A stretch of 64,000 nt of DNA. It comes from CAVQRB01 sp963715055 (lineage in GTDB: Bacteria; Pseudomonadota; Alphaproteobacteria; Rhodobacterales; Rhodobacteraceae). Position numbers and translations under genes: made by a program. The stretch spans positions 62,001-126,000 of the forward strand of contig CAVQRB010000004.1 of the NCBI GenBank assembly GCA_963715055.1, written 5' to 3'. Positions within the stretch are counted from its first letter, which is position 1; each line of letters begins with the position of its first letter. This document shows, piece after piece, positions 9,641 to 18,810 of this stretch. The notes beneath the pieces were generated by a model. The model ran no database searches. It was not told where the DNA came from and saw only the letters and a program-made list of their open reading frames with translations.

Positions 9641-10084
9641 AGCCGTAACAATTAAAAGCATTGTTCAGTAACTTGCGTGATGGCGACGGCGGCTACTAGT
9701 CATGGTTCCATCGAGTGATCGGCTGCCGCTGCGCGCGGTCAAGCTGCGAGGCCCGGGGTCCCTGCCGCAGTCTTTTGGTTGAGACCAGCCGGATGAGCGC
9801 TTCGCTCGTGACCGGTGCCGCGAGGGCGCGCAGCAATCCTGCGGGGCCGGCTGTCAGGTTCGACATCACCCCGTACCGACACCTTTCGCCCAGCAGCCTT
9901 CCCTACCTCGCACATATCTGCGGAGACCGCGTCAGTGAGGTCGCCAAAGGTTTGGAGCAGGACGACGGATGTGACTCAAGGCGCTGGCCCCTGATCGAGC
10001 CGGCGCGCCGCTCAGGCGGGGCCCGGCTATGGGCGTGGTCGCGGTTTCGGGTCGTCTGGCGCGCCTGACTTGGGTCTGCCCCCA
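9641..10084. other. Unassigned stretch between the regulator and the IS relic
   Basis: No recognisable gene. A minus-strand frame roughly at 9700-9870 (begins MSNLTAGPAGLLRALAAPVT) stays open for about 57 codons but matches no family I know. It may be part of an element that decayed with the neighbouring IS. Confidence 0.35.
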
Positions 10085-10512
10085 TCAATGATCCATTGAA
10101 GATGTCAGTGGACAGCAGGACCATGGTCCATCGGGAGGATGCTTTCGGGGGCGGGTGGACCAGCAGGTGCGGCGCTCGGATGCGCCGAAGGTCTGCAGTA
10201 GATGCTGGATGCACCGGCGACGGCGGGCGGAAGTCAGTGGTTTCCCCGGGCTGCCTCGGTCAGGTCCATCTTGTTCAATGTCAGATGTGACACGGCCCAC
10301 CTGCGCCGGCAATCTTCGGTCTCGGGCTGATTCACAGGTTTGAGCTCATCTCGGCCCATGCCGCCATACGCCTTGCGCCACCCGCGGCACGTTTGCTGTT
10401 TCACACCAGTCTGGCGCGCAGCATCCGCAATTGAGCTTCTTTGCCCTTGCAGCACTGCAACCTGCCGCAGCTTCAGCACGATCTCGCCCGGCTTGTCTCG
10501 CTTTCCAGGCAT
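10085..10512 (-). mobile_element. Decayed IS3-family insertion sequence (orfA and start of orfB)
   Basis: The frame 10512-10234 reads as a complete but mutated IS3-type orfA: MPGKRDKPGEIVLKLRQVAV, IADAARQTGV, an HTH ending in CRGWRKAYGGMGRDELK, and the closing SHLTLNKMDLTEAARGN. In the overlapping frame the start of orfB remains (SARRRRCIQHLLQTFGASERR), as expected for programmed orfA/orfB overlap. The catalytic DDE part of orfB is gone. Substituted residues such as CRGWRK for the usual YRWRK show point decay, so the element is dead. Confidence 0.75.
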
Positions 10513-10575
10513 CTTTTTTCCTCTTCGCATCAGGGTAAGACTATTCCGGCTGATCGACCACTTCGGTGAGAGCAC

Positions 10576-11817
10576 TCAAGCCCCGGTCGCAGCCGGTTGC
10601 AATTTGCCGGTGCATTCGCCAAAGCCGATACGGTACCCATTGCCCTGCGCATGGCCGCGCAGCGTCATCGTGTCTCCGTCTTCCACAAACGAGCGACTGC
10701 CGCCGTCGATCTCGACCGGTTCCTTGCCGCCCCACGCGAGCTCGAGAAGCGAGCCGCGGCTATCCTTGCTGGCGCCGGAGATCGTGCCCGAGCCCAGCAG
10801 GTCGCCCACCCGCATCGGGCAGCCGCTGCTGGTGTGGTGCGCCAGTTGCTGTGCCGTGGAATAATACATCTCGCGAAAGTTCGTGCGCGACAGCACGGTT
10901 TCGCGGCCGCCCTCGGGCGTCAGGGCGACTTCGAGCGCGATGTCGTAATTCATCGGCCCCGGTTCGGCCAGGTAAGGCAGAAGCGGCTTCTCGCGCTCCG
11001 GCCCGGTGGTGCGGAACGGCTCAAGCGCGGCGGCAGTGACGATCCAGGGGGAAATAGTCGTGGCGGTCGCCTTGGATTGGAAGGGGCCGAGCGGCTGGTA
11101 TTCCCAGGCCTGGATGTCGCGGGCGGACCAGTCGTTCAGGAGCACGTAGCCGAAGATATTCTCGAAGGCCTGACCGACGTCGATAGGGCCCGAGGACGGC
11201 TGGCCGACGATGGCGCCGATTTCCAGTTCGATGTCGAACCGTTGCGACGGGCCAAAGCGCGGCACCTCTTCGTTCGGACCCTTCAGTTGGCCCATCGGTC
11301 GCGTGATCGGCGTTCCCGAGACGACGATCGAGGAGGCGCGCCCGTTGTAGCCGATCGGAATGTGCAGCCAGTTTGGTGGCAGCGCGTTTTCCGGGTCGCG
11401 GAACATCGAGCCGACGTTGAAAGCATGGTGCCGGCTTGAGTAGAAATCGGTGTATTCGCAGACCGCGAACGGCATGTGCAGGATCGCGTCCTCCTGCGCG
11501 ATCAGCAATGCGCCCAGTTCCTCCTGCGCCGCGCTGCCCTCGGCCAGAAGTTTCGTGAGAGCGCCCCGAAGGCTGACCCATTTCGCATTTCCCTGCGCCA
11601 TGAAGGCGTTCCACGTGCCAGTCTGCAGCGCACCGCCAAAACTCACCAGACCTTCGGCTTCCAGTGTCGCGGCATCGAGAATGTAGTCGCCGATGGCCAC
11701 ACCGCAGCGGGGTCCGATGCCATCGCGGGAGAAGACTCCGTAAGGCAGATTGTTCAGTGGGAAGTCGGTGTCGGGCGTGTTTGCGCTTTCGACCCAGGAA
11801 CGGATAAGCTGTGGCAT
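10576..11817 (-). CDS. fahA: Fumarylacetoacetase
   Basis: 413 residues, the usual length. Family segments are present: the short N-terminal domain with NNLPYGVFS, then GTPITRPMGQL, the metal-binding FDIELEIGAIVGQ, and the strongly conserved LLNDWSARDIQAWEYQPLGP followed by KATATTISPWIV. The enzyme hydrolyses 4-fumarylacetoacetate to fumarate and acetoacetate, the last step of homogentisate catabolism. GGAG precedes the ATG. It is the last gene of the operon, 12 bp after maiA. Confidence 0.95.
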   Translation of the reverse strand: MPQLIRSWVESANTPDTDFPLNNLPYGVFSRDGIGPRCGVAIGDYILDAATLEAEGLVSFGGALQTGTWNAFMAQGNAKWVSLRGALTKLLAEGSAAQEELGALLIAQEDAILHMPFAVCEYTDFYSSRHHAFNVGSMFRDPENALPPNWLHIPIGYNGRASSIVVSGTPITRPMGQLKGPNEEVPRFGPSQRFDIELEIGAIVGQPSSGPIDVGQAFENIFGYVLLNDWSARDIQAWEYQPLGPFQSKATATTISPWIVTAAALEPFRTTGPEREKPLLPYLAEPGPMNYDIALEVALTPEGGRETVLSRTNFREMYYSTAQQLAHHTSSGCPMRVGDLLGSGTISGASKDSRGSLLELAWGGKEPVEIDGGSRSFVEDGDTMTLRGHAQGNGYRIGFGECTGKLQPAATGA

Positions 11818-11829
11818 GTGAGGTCTCCG

Positions 11830-12423
11830 TCAGAGTGCGTCGGGCTGGTGTTCGGGGCGGGCGGCGTCGAACGCGGCAAGTGCGAGCCAACGCGCCTCGA
11901 TCCCGGTCAGTCGCGCCAGGGGCGACAGGTCGCAGCCCCAGCGATGCGCGCTATAGAGCTGTGGGATGAGGCAAATGTCGGCAAGCCCCGGCGCGCCGCC
12001 GAAACAGAAGGGTGTCGCGGGGTCGATCAGCCGGCAGAAGACCGAAAGTCCGTCGGTCATCCAGTGATCTATCCACGCCTCCGCCTCGTCTTGGCTTTGG
12101 CCCATCGACCTGAGCCTCGCCACCATGCGCAGGTTGTTGACCGGGTGGATATCCGACGCGATGGAGAGTGCGGCGGCGCGCACATGCGCGCGCGCCACGG
12201 CATCGATCGGGAGCAAGGCGGGGTCCGGATGCACCTCTTCCAGCCAGTCGAGAATCGCCATTGACTGGGTCAGGACGGTGCCATCGTCCAGAACCAGCGT
12301 CGGCACGCCCTGTCCGGGATTTTGCGCGGTATAGCGCGGCGCATGCTGCTCCCCCGCCGTCAGGTTCAGCGCGATCCGGACCCTGTATGACGTCGTCGAT
12401 CGCCAGTAGCCGTAGAGCTTCAT
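11830..12423 (-). CDS. maiA: Maleylacetoacetate isomerase (zeta-class GST)
   Basis: 197 residues from the ATG at 12423, which overlaps the hmgA stop (ATGA). The thioredoxin-fold N-terminus has the zeta-class motif YWRSTTSYRVRIALNL, where usual members carry SS-x-C or SS-x-A; here it is STTS. GQGVPTLVLDDGTVLTQSMAILDWLEE is the glutathione-binding part, and the helical C-terminal domain ends ARPEHQPDAL. It isomerises 4-maleylacetoacetate to fumarylacetoacetate. Its place between hmgA and fahA fixes the role. Confidence 0.92.
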   Translation of the reverse strand: MKLYGYWRSTTSYRVRIALNLTAGEQHAPRYTAQNPGQGVPTLVLDDGTVLTQSMAILDWLEEVHPDPALLPIDAVARAHVRAAALSIASDIHPVNNLRMVARLRSMGQSQDEAEAWIDHWMTDGLSVFCRLIDPATPFCFGGAPGLADICLIPQLYSAHRWGCDLSPLARLTGIEARWLALAAFDAARPEHQPDAL

Positions 12424-13775
12424 TTCCGGCCCGGCGTTCCGTCGAATTTCTTCTCGAGGCTTTCCCAGCAATCGATGTAGTCGTCCTGAAGCGGCGCTTC
12501 CTTGCCTGCGAATTCGGTCAGGTGCTGCGGGAAGCGGGTCTCGAACATGAACGACATGGTGTTGTCGAGCTTCTCGGGCTTGAGGTCGGCGTTAGATGCG
12601 CCCTCAAAGGCATTCCGGTCGGGTCCGTGGGGCAGCATCATGTTGTGGAGCGACATGCCGCCGGGTGCGAAACCCTGCGGCTTGGCATCGTACTGACCAT
12701 AGATGTTGCCCATCAGTTCCGACATGACGTTCTTGTGGTACCACGGCGGACGGAAGGTATTTTCGGCCACCATCCAACGCTCGCGGAAGAGCACGAAGTC
12801 GATATTCGCCGTCCCCGGCACGCCTGAGGGCGCGGTCAGAACGGTGAAGATCGACGGGTCGGGGTGGTCGAACAGGATCGCGCCGACAGGGCAATAGGTC
12901 CGCAGATCGTATTTCATCGGGGCGTAGTTGCCGTGCCAGGCCACCACGTCGAGCGGCGAATGGCCGATTTCGCAGCGGTGGAACTGGCCGCACCACTTGA
13001 CCGTTACGGTCGAGGGCGTTTCGCGGTCTTCGAAGGCGGCGACGGGAGCCTTGAAGTCGCGCGGGTTGGCCATGCAATTGGCCCCGATCGGACCACGGCC
13101 CGGCAGTTCATATTTCTGGCCGTAGTTCTCGCAGACAAAGCCGCGCGCAGGGCCGTCCAGAACCTCCACGCGGTAGACCAGCCCGCGCGGAATGATGGCG
13201 ATCTCCTTGGGTTCGATGTCGATGATGCCAAGCTCGGTGGCGAAACGGAGGCGGCCTTCCTGCGGCACCACCAGCAATTCGCTGTCGGCCGAATAGAAGT
13301 ATTCGTCGGTCATGCTCCTGGTGACCAGGTAGATGTGGCTCGCCATGCCCACCTGCGTGTTCACATCGCCCGCAGTGGTCATCGTTCGCATGCCCGTCAG
13401 CCAGGTCAGCGGCTCGTCGCTATGCGGCACCGGATCCCAGCGGTACTGGCCCAGCGACGTGACATCCTCGACGATGTGCGGGGCCGACTTCCAATAGGGA
13501 ACGTCGATCTTTGCATAGCGGCTGGAATGCCGGACGGAAGGCCGGATGCGATAGCACCATGTCCGCTCGTTCTGATGCGCGGGCGCTGTGAAGGCCGTGC
13601 CGGAAAGCTGCTCGCCATAGAGCCCGTAATCGCATTTTTGCGGGCTGTTCATGCCATGGGGCAAGGCACCGGGCAGGGCTTCGGTCTCGAAGTCGTTGCC
13701 GAAGCCCGGCATGTAGCCGGGGGAGGCCGGGGTGCCGTCGGCCTGGATCATGACACCGGGTTCAAACTTGGTCAT
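12420..13775 (-). CDS. hmgA: Homogentisate 1,2-dioxygenase
   Basis: 451 residues, standard length. The sequence begins with the typical GYMPGFGNDFETEALPGALP and contains the C-terminal iron site: PPWYHKNVMSELMGNIYG supplies His and Glu, and SLHNMMLPHGPD supplies the further His. It opens the ring of homogentisate with O2 to give maleylacetoacetate. It is translationally coupled to maiA by ATGA, and a DUF2783 gene lies 12 bp upstream. Confidence 0.97.
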   Translation of the reverse strand: MTKFEPGVMIQADGTPASPGYMPGFGNDFETEALPGALPHGMNSPQKCDYGLYGEQLSGTAFTAPAHQNERTWCYRIRPSVRHSSRYAKIDVPYWKSAPHIVEDVTSLGQYRWDPVPHSDEPLTWLTGMRTMTTAGDVNTQVGMASHIYLVTRSMTDEYFYSADSELLVVPQEGRLRFATELGIIDIEPKEIAIIPRGLVYRVEVLDGPARGFVCENYGQKYELPGRGPIGANCMANPRDFKAPVAAFEDRETPSTVTVKWCGQFHRCEIGHSPLDVVAWHGNYAPMKYDLRTYCPVGAILFDHPDPSIFTVLTAPSGVPGTANIDFVLFRERWMVAENTFRPPWYHKNVMSELMGNIYGQYDAKPQGFAPGGMSLHNMMLPHGPDRNAFEGASNADLKPEKLDNTMSFMFETRFPQHLTEFAGKEAPLQDDYIDCWESLEKKFDGTPGRK

Positions 13776-13787
13776 AAGGGACTTCCT

Positions 13788-13985
13788 TCAGCGGTTGGAA
13801 CTGCGGGCGGCGTCAAGCGCAAGGGTTAGCGCTGCACGGTCGCCGATGTGGTTGCAAAGGATCAGCACAAGCCGGGCGTTGAACGCCGTGCTCTCGTCGT
13901 CGGAGAGCCCGTCATGCGCTGCGATCAATTCGGCGTAAAAGCCGTCGGGGTCGGGGATGTTGGGGGTGAGGATCAGGTCGGTCAT
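13788..13985 (-). CDS. DUF2783 small protein
   Basis: 65 residues: LTPNIPDPDGFYAELIAAHD, then LSDDESTAFNARLVLILCNH, then IGDRAALTLALDAAR. This matches the small DUF2783 family, which in proteobacteria recurs beside homogentisate genes and flavoprotein hydroxylases. No catalytic motif, no signal peptide and no membrane segment is visible. The start overlaps the stop of the flavoprotein gene (ATGA), so the two are probably made together; an accessory role for the hydroxylase is an inference. Confidence 0.8.
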   Translation of the reverse strand: MTDLILTPNIPDPDGFYAELIAAHDGLSDDESTAFNARLVLILCNHIGDRAALTLALDAARSSNR

Positions 13986-15613
13986 GTGGTCTCCTTTGCG
14001 CAGGCCCTGCGCAATGCGCTCGCGACGGCGGCCTCGTCGAAACGATCCCAGCGGGCCGCGACGTGCTGGTCGGGCCGGATCAGGTATATGGCCGAAGTGG
14101 CCTGCCCCAGATAGCGCGCCGCCAGCGCCCCGGAGGGGTCGTCGGTTGCCGAAACCGCGACCCGGCGCAGTGGAATGGCGTCGATTTCCAGCCCCTCGGG
14201 TGTATCGGCATCCACCGCGAGCAGCGTGAAATCGGTGCCGAGGTGGCGAAGCAGGAAACCGTCTTTAACCGGCGCATCGGGGCAGGGCACGCCGGGCCGC
14301 GTTCCGCTGGGTCCGCCGGGCAAGGCGTCGGCCCCGTTCAGCGGCAAGCCGTCATAGGTGCAGGGTACGGACAGCCGACCCGAATTGACCAGCGGTCGCG
14401 CGAATTCATGGTGCTCAGCCAGATCGAGAACCGCGTTGCGGAAGATGTGGCTGATCTTCGATTTCGGGGTGATGAAGTCGGTCGAGCGGGTCGAGTTCAG
14501 AATGTTCTCGTCGGCCCCGAAGACCCGCTCGGCGTCGTAGCTGTCGAGCAGACGTTCGGGGGCCAGGCCCTTGAGCACCAGGCCGAGCTTCCAGCCGAGG
14601 TTGTCCACATCCTGCATCCCGGAATTCGCGCCGCGCGCCCCGAAGGGAGAAACCTGATGTGCCGCGTCGCCGGCGAATATCACCCTGCCATGACGGAACT
14701 TCTTCATGCGCCGGCATTGGAAGGTGTAGATAGAGGTCCAGACGATCTCATAGTCGACCGCATCGCCCAGCATCGCGTCGAGCCTGCGGCGGATATTCTC
14801 TTCCTTCATTTCCTCCTTGCGGTCGATATCCCAGCCGATCTGGAAGTCGATCCGCCACACGCCACCCGGCTGTTTGTGAAGGAGTGCGGACGCCCCGGCA
14901 TTCCTGAACGAAGGTTCGAACCAGAACCAGCGTTCGGTCGGGAAGTCGGCAGTCATCCTGATGTCGGCGATGAGGAAATTGTCCTGAAACACGCGCCCCT
15001 CGAAATCGAGGCCCAGCATGCCACGCAGCGGCGAAGAGGCGCCGTCGCAGCCGATCAGCCAGTCGGCCTCCAGACGGTAGGGGCCTTCGGGTGTGGAAAT
15101 GTCCAGCACCACATGGTCATGCCCGACCTCGACCGCCTCGACCCGGTTCTTGCCGCGCAGGTCTATCGGCGCACCTTCGGCCTGCGCCCGGCGCACGCGA
15201 TCGACCAGAACCTTCTCGAAATGGGGTTGGGGCAGGTTGACGAAGGCCGGATAACGGTGACCTTCCTCGGGAAGCAGATTGAACTCGAACACCTTGCGGT
15301 CTTCGTGAAACACCTTGCCTACGTTCCAGACCACGCCCTGGTCCCGCACGTCGTCGCCGCAGCCGTAGCGGTCGGCGATTTCCAGTGTGCGCTTGGCAAA
15401 GCAGATCGCCCGGCTGCCTAGGCCGATCCCTTCGTGATCGTCGAGCACGACGACGGGCACGTCCTGCAACCCGAGGTCCAGTGCCGTGGCGATCCCGATC
15501 GGGCCACCGCCGACGATCACGACGGGACGACGAACGGGTGTTTCGGCATCCTGATCGGGCGAACGCTGGTAGGGATACAGTTTGAACGCAAGGCTGTAGC
15601 GGTCCTGAAGCAT
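13982..15613 (-). CDS. FAD-dependent aromatic hydroxylase (MhpA/PHBH-like)
   Basis: 543 residues of the class A flavoprotein monooxygenase type. The FAD GxGxxG is VVIVGGGPIGIATALDL near residues 32-48, a DG-type motif lies at WLIGCDGASSPLR, and GD is in VIFAGDAAHQVSPFGARGAN; a thioredoxin-like C-terminal domain follows. Such enzymes hydroxylate a phenolic ring with NAD(P)H and O2. In this operon it may form homogentisate from a hydroxyphenylacetate, but the substrate cannot be read from the sequence. It is coupled to the DUF2783 gene and follows the MBL-fold gene by 27 bp. Confidence 0.85.
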   Translation of the reverse strand: MLQDRYSLAFKLYPYQRSPDQDAETPVRRPVVIVGGGPIGIATALDLGLQDVPVVVLDDHEGIGLGSRAICFAKRTLEIADRYGCGDDVRDQGVVWNVGKVFHEDRKVFEFNLLPEEGHRYPAFVNLPQPHFEKVLVDRVRRAQAEGAPIDLRGKNRVEAVEVGHDHVVLDISTPEGPYRLEADWLIGCDGASSPLRGMLGLDFEGRVFQDNFLIADIRMTADFPTERWFWFEPSFRNAGASALLHKQPGGVWRIDFQIGWDIDRKEEMKEENIRRRLDAMLGDAVDYEIVWTSIYTFQCRRMKKFRHGRVIFAGDAAHQVSPFGARGANSGMQDVDNLGWKLGLVLKGLAPERLLDSYDAERVFGADENILNSTRSTDFITPKSKISHIFRNAVLDLAEHHEFARPLVNSGRLSVPCTYDGLPLNGADALPGGPSGTRPGVPCPDAPVKDGFLLRHLGTDFTLLAVDADTPEGLEIDAIPLRRVAVSATDDPSGALAARYLGQATSAIYLIRPDQHVAARWDRFDEAAVASALRRACAKETT

Positions 15614-15640
15614 GAAGTCACCTCCCTGTCGTGCGGGGCC

Positions 15641-16591
15641 TCAGCCCTGTAGCTGCGCCCACATCTCGAGGTCGCGTTGGGCAGTCCAGATCCGGGGCGT
15701 GTCGATGCCGCGTGCCTCGTCATAGGCGCGCGCGACATTGAACGGCAGGCAGTGCTCGTAGATCGCGTAATCCCTGAACTTGGGGTCGCATTCGGCGCGC
15801 ACCGCGTCCCAGGCGTCCTTCAGGCTGCCGCCGCGTGCGGCGACCTGTTTGACCGGGCGGTAGGTGCTGTCGACGAAATCGCGGGTTGACGCCAAAGCCG
15901 CATCTACCCTGTCGCGGCCCACCAGCGCATCTCCTCGACCGGGCGCCACGGATTGCGGGTCGTAGGCCTTCACTGCGTCGAGAGTGCTGCCCCAATCCTC
16001 GAAATGCCCGTCGCCGCAATAGCAAGCCGAATGGTCCTCGACGATGTCGCCGGTGAACATCGTCTGGGCGTCGGGCACCCATATGATGCTGTCGCCTGCG
16101 GTGTGCGCGCGACCGATCTGGCAGATCTCTACCTTCCGGTTACCAAGGTAGACGGTCATCGAATGCGAAAATGTGGTGGTCGGCCAGGTCAGGCCGGGAA
16201 TACTTTCATGACCCTCGAACAGGCGCGGAAAGCGTTGAAACTCGCTGTCCCAGTCTTCCTGACCGCGTTCGACGACCATCGCGCGGGCCTTGTCCGACAT
16301 GATGACCTGCTGCGCGCCGAAGGCGCTGGCACCCAGAACCCGGACAGCGTGATAGTGGGTCAAGACGACGTGGGTGATCGGCTTGTCGGTCACTTCACGG
16401 ACCTTGTCGATCACCATGTTCGCCAGCCGCGGCGTGGCCTGCGCCTCGATGATCATCACGCTGTCATCTCCGATGATGACACCGGAATTCGGGTCGCCCT
16501 CTGCGGTAAAGGCCCAGAGACCTTCGCCGATTTCGGTAAAGGAAACCTTCTTTTCTCCGGTGTCGCCCTGAGATGCAAATGCCTTGGTCAT
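15641..16591 (-). CDS. MBL-fold protein with altered metal motif
   Basis: 316 residues of the metallo-beta-lactamase fold: IGEGLWAFTAEGDPNSGVII opens the sandwich. The usual HxHxDH is replaced by THVVLTHYHAVRVLGA, so the Asp and last His are Val and Arg. Later sites remain: the His in IGRAHTAGDSIIWVP and the Asp in MFTGDIVEDHSACYCGDGH. A hydrolase role is usual for the fold, but the altered site makes the chemistry uncertain. AAAGGA precedes the ATG. It is the first gene of the homogentisate operon. Confidence 0.8.
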   Translation of the reverse strand: MTKAFASQGDTGEKKVSFTEIGEGLWAFTAEGDPNSGVIIGDDSVMIIEAQATPRLANMVIDKVREVTDKPITHVVLTHYHAVRVLGASAFGAQQVIMSDKARAMVVERGQEDWDSEFQRFPRLFEGHESIPGLTWPTTTFSHSMTVYLGNRKVEICQIGRAHTAGDSIIWVPDAQTMFTGDIVEDHSACYCGDGHFEDWGSTLDAVKAYDPQSVAPGRGDALVGRDRVDAALASTRDFVDSTYRPVKQVAARGGSLKDAWDAVRAECDPKFRDYAIYEHCLPFNVARAYDEARGIDTPRIWTAQRDLEMWAQLQG

Positions 16592-16696
16592 TGTTGATCC
16601 TTTCGAAATCGGGCCAGTGCGGTTTCGGGCGCGTCGGCGACAGGCTTGGTGGTGTTTCGTGGTGTCCGGTCATCAGGATGAAGTCGCGAGACCGGC

Positions 16697-16985
16697 TTAG
16701 AGCGCCTTCAGTATTGTGTCGATATCGTCCTTCGGTATGACAAGCGGCGATGACAGGATGAAAGTATTGCCTGACATCCGGATCATCGCCCCGTTCAGGT
16801 AGGTGACCAAGTGTAGCCTGCCGCTCGTCTACTTGTCGATTGGAGCCTTGGTCGCTCGGCTCGATACCTGTTCAAGTGCGCTCATCAGCCCGTGACCGCC
16901 ACGACCACTGCCGATCAGCACATGCTTTTGCATCAGCGACCCAAGGTATCCGAGAAGCGGTGCGCTGCGGGCATGCGCTTTACCC
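16697..16985 (-). pseudogene. C-terminal relic of a class III aminotransferase
   Basis: A minus-strand frame ending in TAA at 16697 reads as the end of a pyridoxal-phosphate class III aminotransferase: GLMSALEQVSSRATKAPIDK, then MIRMSGNTFILSSPLVIPKD and DIDTILKAL. This corresponds to the family tail with the RxxGNxxxLSPPLVI signature. One in-frame stop (near 16830) interrupts it and the N-terminal three quarters, including the catalytic lysine, is missing. The original substrate is unknown. Confidence 0.7.
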
Positions 16986-17394
16986 CGAATAAAATGTCAA
17001 CTTCGTCGCCCTCTTAATCCCCCGGGCGATCTGGAGGGCGTTATGACGCGCATGATTGCCGACGGCTTACAGAAGACCCTTAGCGTAGCTGCCGCAATCA
17101 TCAACTGGCGTCCCACAGCGGGCCTTTCCCCGGCGCAGCCGGCACTGCAAGCGCGCTGACCGACAACGACACGATCGGGTCGTTGTTGTGGATATCCCTT
17201 TTGTTGACCTCAGGCTTTGTAGCCCAGGCCTCGACCCTGTTCCGTTAGAGCCGCTTCGCATCTGTCTGACCTACACCTTCGTGATCTCCTCGTCGGACAA
17301 TGCAGCGTAGACGTCGATGTAAGAGCTGTGGGCCATGAGAATGCAACCCGGTCGTGCTCGGTCACTTCGGGGTTTTCTGCTGTCCACCTAGGCG
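16986..17394. other. Decayed DNA, no gene assigned
   Basis: Frames on the minus strand (for example AHSSYIDVYAALSDEEITKV near 17290-17340) look protein-like but are broken by stops and match no family I can name with confidence. Probably another relic. Confidence 0.35.
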
Positions 17395-17760
17395 ATGTTG
17401 CGCAACCGCAAAAGTACTTGGCTTCGAATGGGGCCCGAGGCCCATGCCGACGCGCTCGATAGCAAATCGCTCGCTTCGGTCGACGTCGATGTGTTCAACA
17501 CCAAGGCCCAGCTGATCCTGCCCTGTCTCGAAAACGTGACCATCCATGCGATGATTACCGAAGAACCGATAGCACTTGTTCCGGATTTTCCGACACTGGC
17601 GATGCTGGCGCCCGATCTGACATTTCGCTTGGGAACGGCTCGTTCGACCGCAAGGACGCGTCCGCCAATGTCTGCGAGGAGATCATCGTGGTGTCACCTG
17701 AGGTGATCGCATCGGACCGGGTGCAGAAGCTGGTGCGCTCATTTACTGGATGGAGGCCGA
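17395..17760 (+). pseudogene. Relic of a TctC-type binding protein (3' part)
   Basis: A first frame contains EEPIALVPDFPTLAMLAPDL, which resembles the DVPTLxE segment near the C-terminus of TctC/BUG proteins. A second frame continues with RKDASANVCEEI and EVIASDRVQKLV, like the usual KDxPADVVxKL...AxxSDEF region. The frame changes once and no signal peptide or N-terminal half is present. The order TctC-TctB-TctA with the next two relics supports the call. Confidence 0.5.
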
Positions 17761-17981
17761 TGCCGCCGCCGCCGGGATCGAGAGCGACATCGCCGTGACC
17801 GGCGCGAACAACGCGTTGAGCGGGCCCCTCCGTCGGGACCCGTTTTCCGCCTGCACAGTCGTGCGCGCGCAGCGCGCATCGGGCATTTGAAAGGGTCGAA
17901 AATTCACGACGCAGCGCGCAAGCCGCACCTCTTTTCCATTTGCCACACACCAGGCGAGATTCTGTTCTGCGCGGCATTCTG

Positions 17982-18440
17982 ATGTTCTCCAGGGTGTTGC
18001 TGCCCATGATCGGTTGGCAGACAAGCTGGATCGCTGGCACGGGTTTGGCCGTTCAGCCGCGCCTCTGGCCGTCGATCTCGCTGAGCGGCATGGCGTTTGT
18101 CGGAGCAATCCTCCGGTTGCGCACCCGGAACGTTTCCGGGATGCCCGGCAGGTGGCGGGAAGCCGCGTTTTGGTTGCGGTCGTTCGAATTCGTCGGCTGG
18201 TACGTTGTTTGTATTCTCGGCGTTCCGATCCTCGGATGCCTTCTGTCGACGACCCCGTTCCACGACCTGCTGACTCTTCGCCTCGGATATCGCTTCCGCA
18301 TCGTACTGATATAGGCTCTCGGCTTTGCCTTGTTCGTCGTGCTGACGATCAAGACTGCGCTCAGTGCGAAGATCCCTTTTGGCGCCCTCTGCGAACTAGC
18401 GCCGGACGGGTTTCGCTACATTCCATTCTGCTATTTCTGA
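17982..18440 (+). pseudogene. Relic of a TctB-type small permease
   Basis: From an ATG at 17982 the frame shows four hydrophobic stretches (around SLSGMAFVGAIL, FEFVGWYVVCILGVPILGCL, then ALGFALFVVLTIKTAL) in the size and spacing of TctB. A TAG at 18312-18314 interrupts it; the same frame then continues to TGA at 18438-18440. The call is by topology and by position before a TctA fragment. Confidence 0.55.
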
Positions 18441-18514
18441 GGCGCGCCAATCTACTTTTCCTCTCCGGCCGCGATCTCATCGCGCGATGAGGTGTCGAGG
18501 TGTCCATCCCGGCC

Positions 18515-18810
18515 GGCTAATCGGCTGCGTGCTTGTCCGGGCGCTTCCGTAGGTCGGCACTGCGGTCGACAGCACCTTTTTGTTGCCGGCGACCTTCATG
18601 CCGGAACCGATCGTATGGAACACCGCCCGTCTGGCCATCTACGGGTCATCCATGTTCGGGAGCGTCATTCCGACCATTCTGGTCAACACGCCCGGCACAC
18701 CGGTCAATGCTCTGATCACCTGTGATGGCTTTCCAATGACCCAGGGCGGCGAGGCGCGCAGGGTGCTCGGCCATGCCTGGTTTCGGCCAAGGTCGCGCCC
18801 TTGTTCCGCG
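18515..18810 (+). pseudogene. N-terminal fragment of a TctA permease
   Basis: The frame reads RLIGCVLVRALP, a TAG, then VGTAVDSTFLLPATFMPEPI and IYGSSMFGSVIPTILVNTPG with TPVNALITCDGFPMTQGGEA. These align with the start of TctA: the LPGxGxxxxxxxLLPxTF segment and the GGSIPAILLNTPGTPxxAxTxxDGYPMxxxGEA signature. After about 95 codons the similarity is lost through frame changes. Together with the two upstream relics this is a dead TTT operon. Confidence 0.75.
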
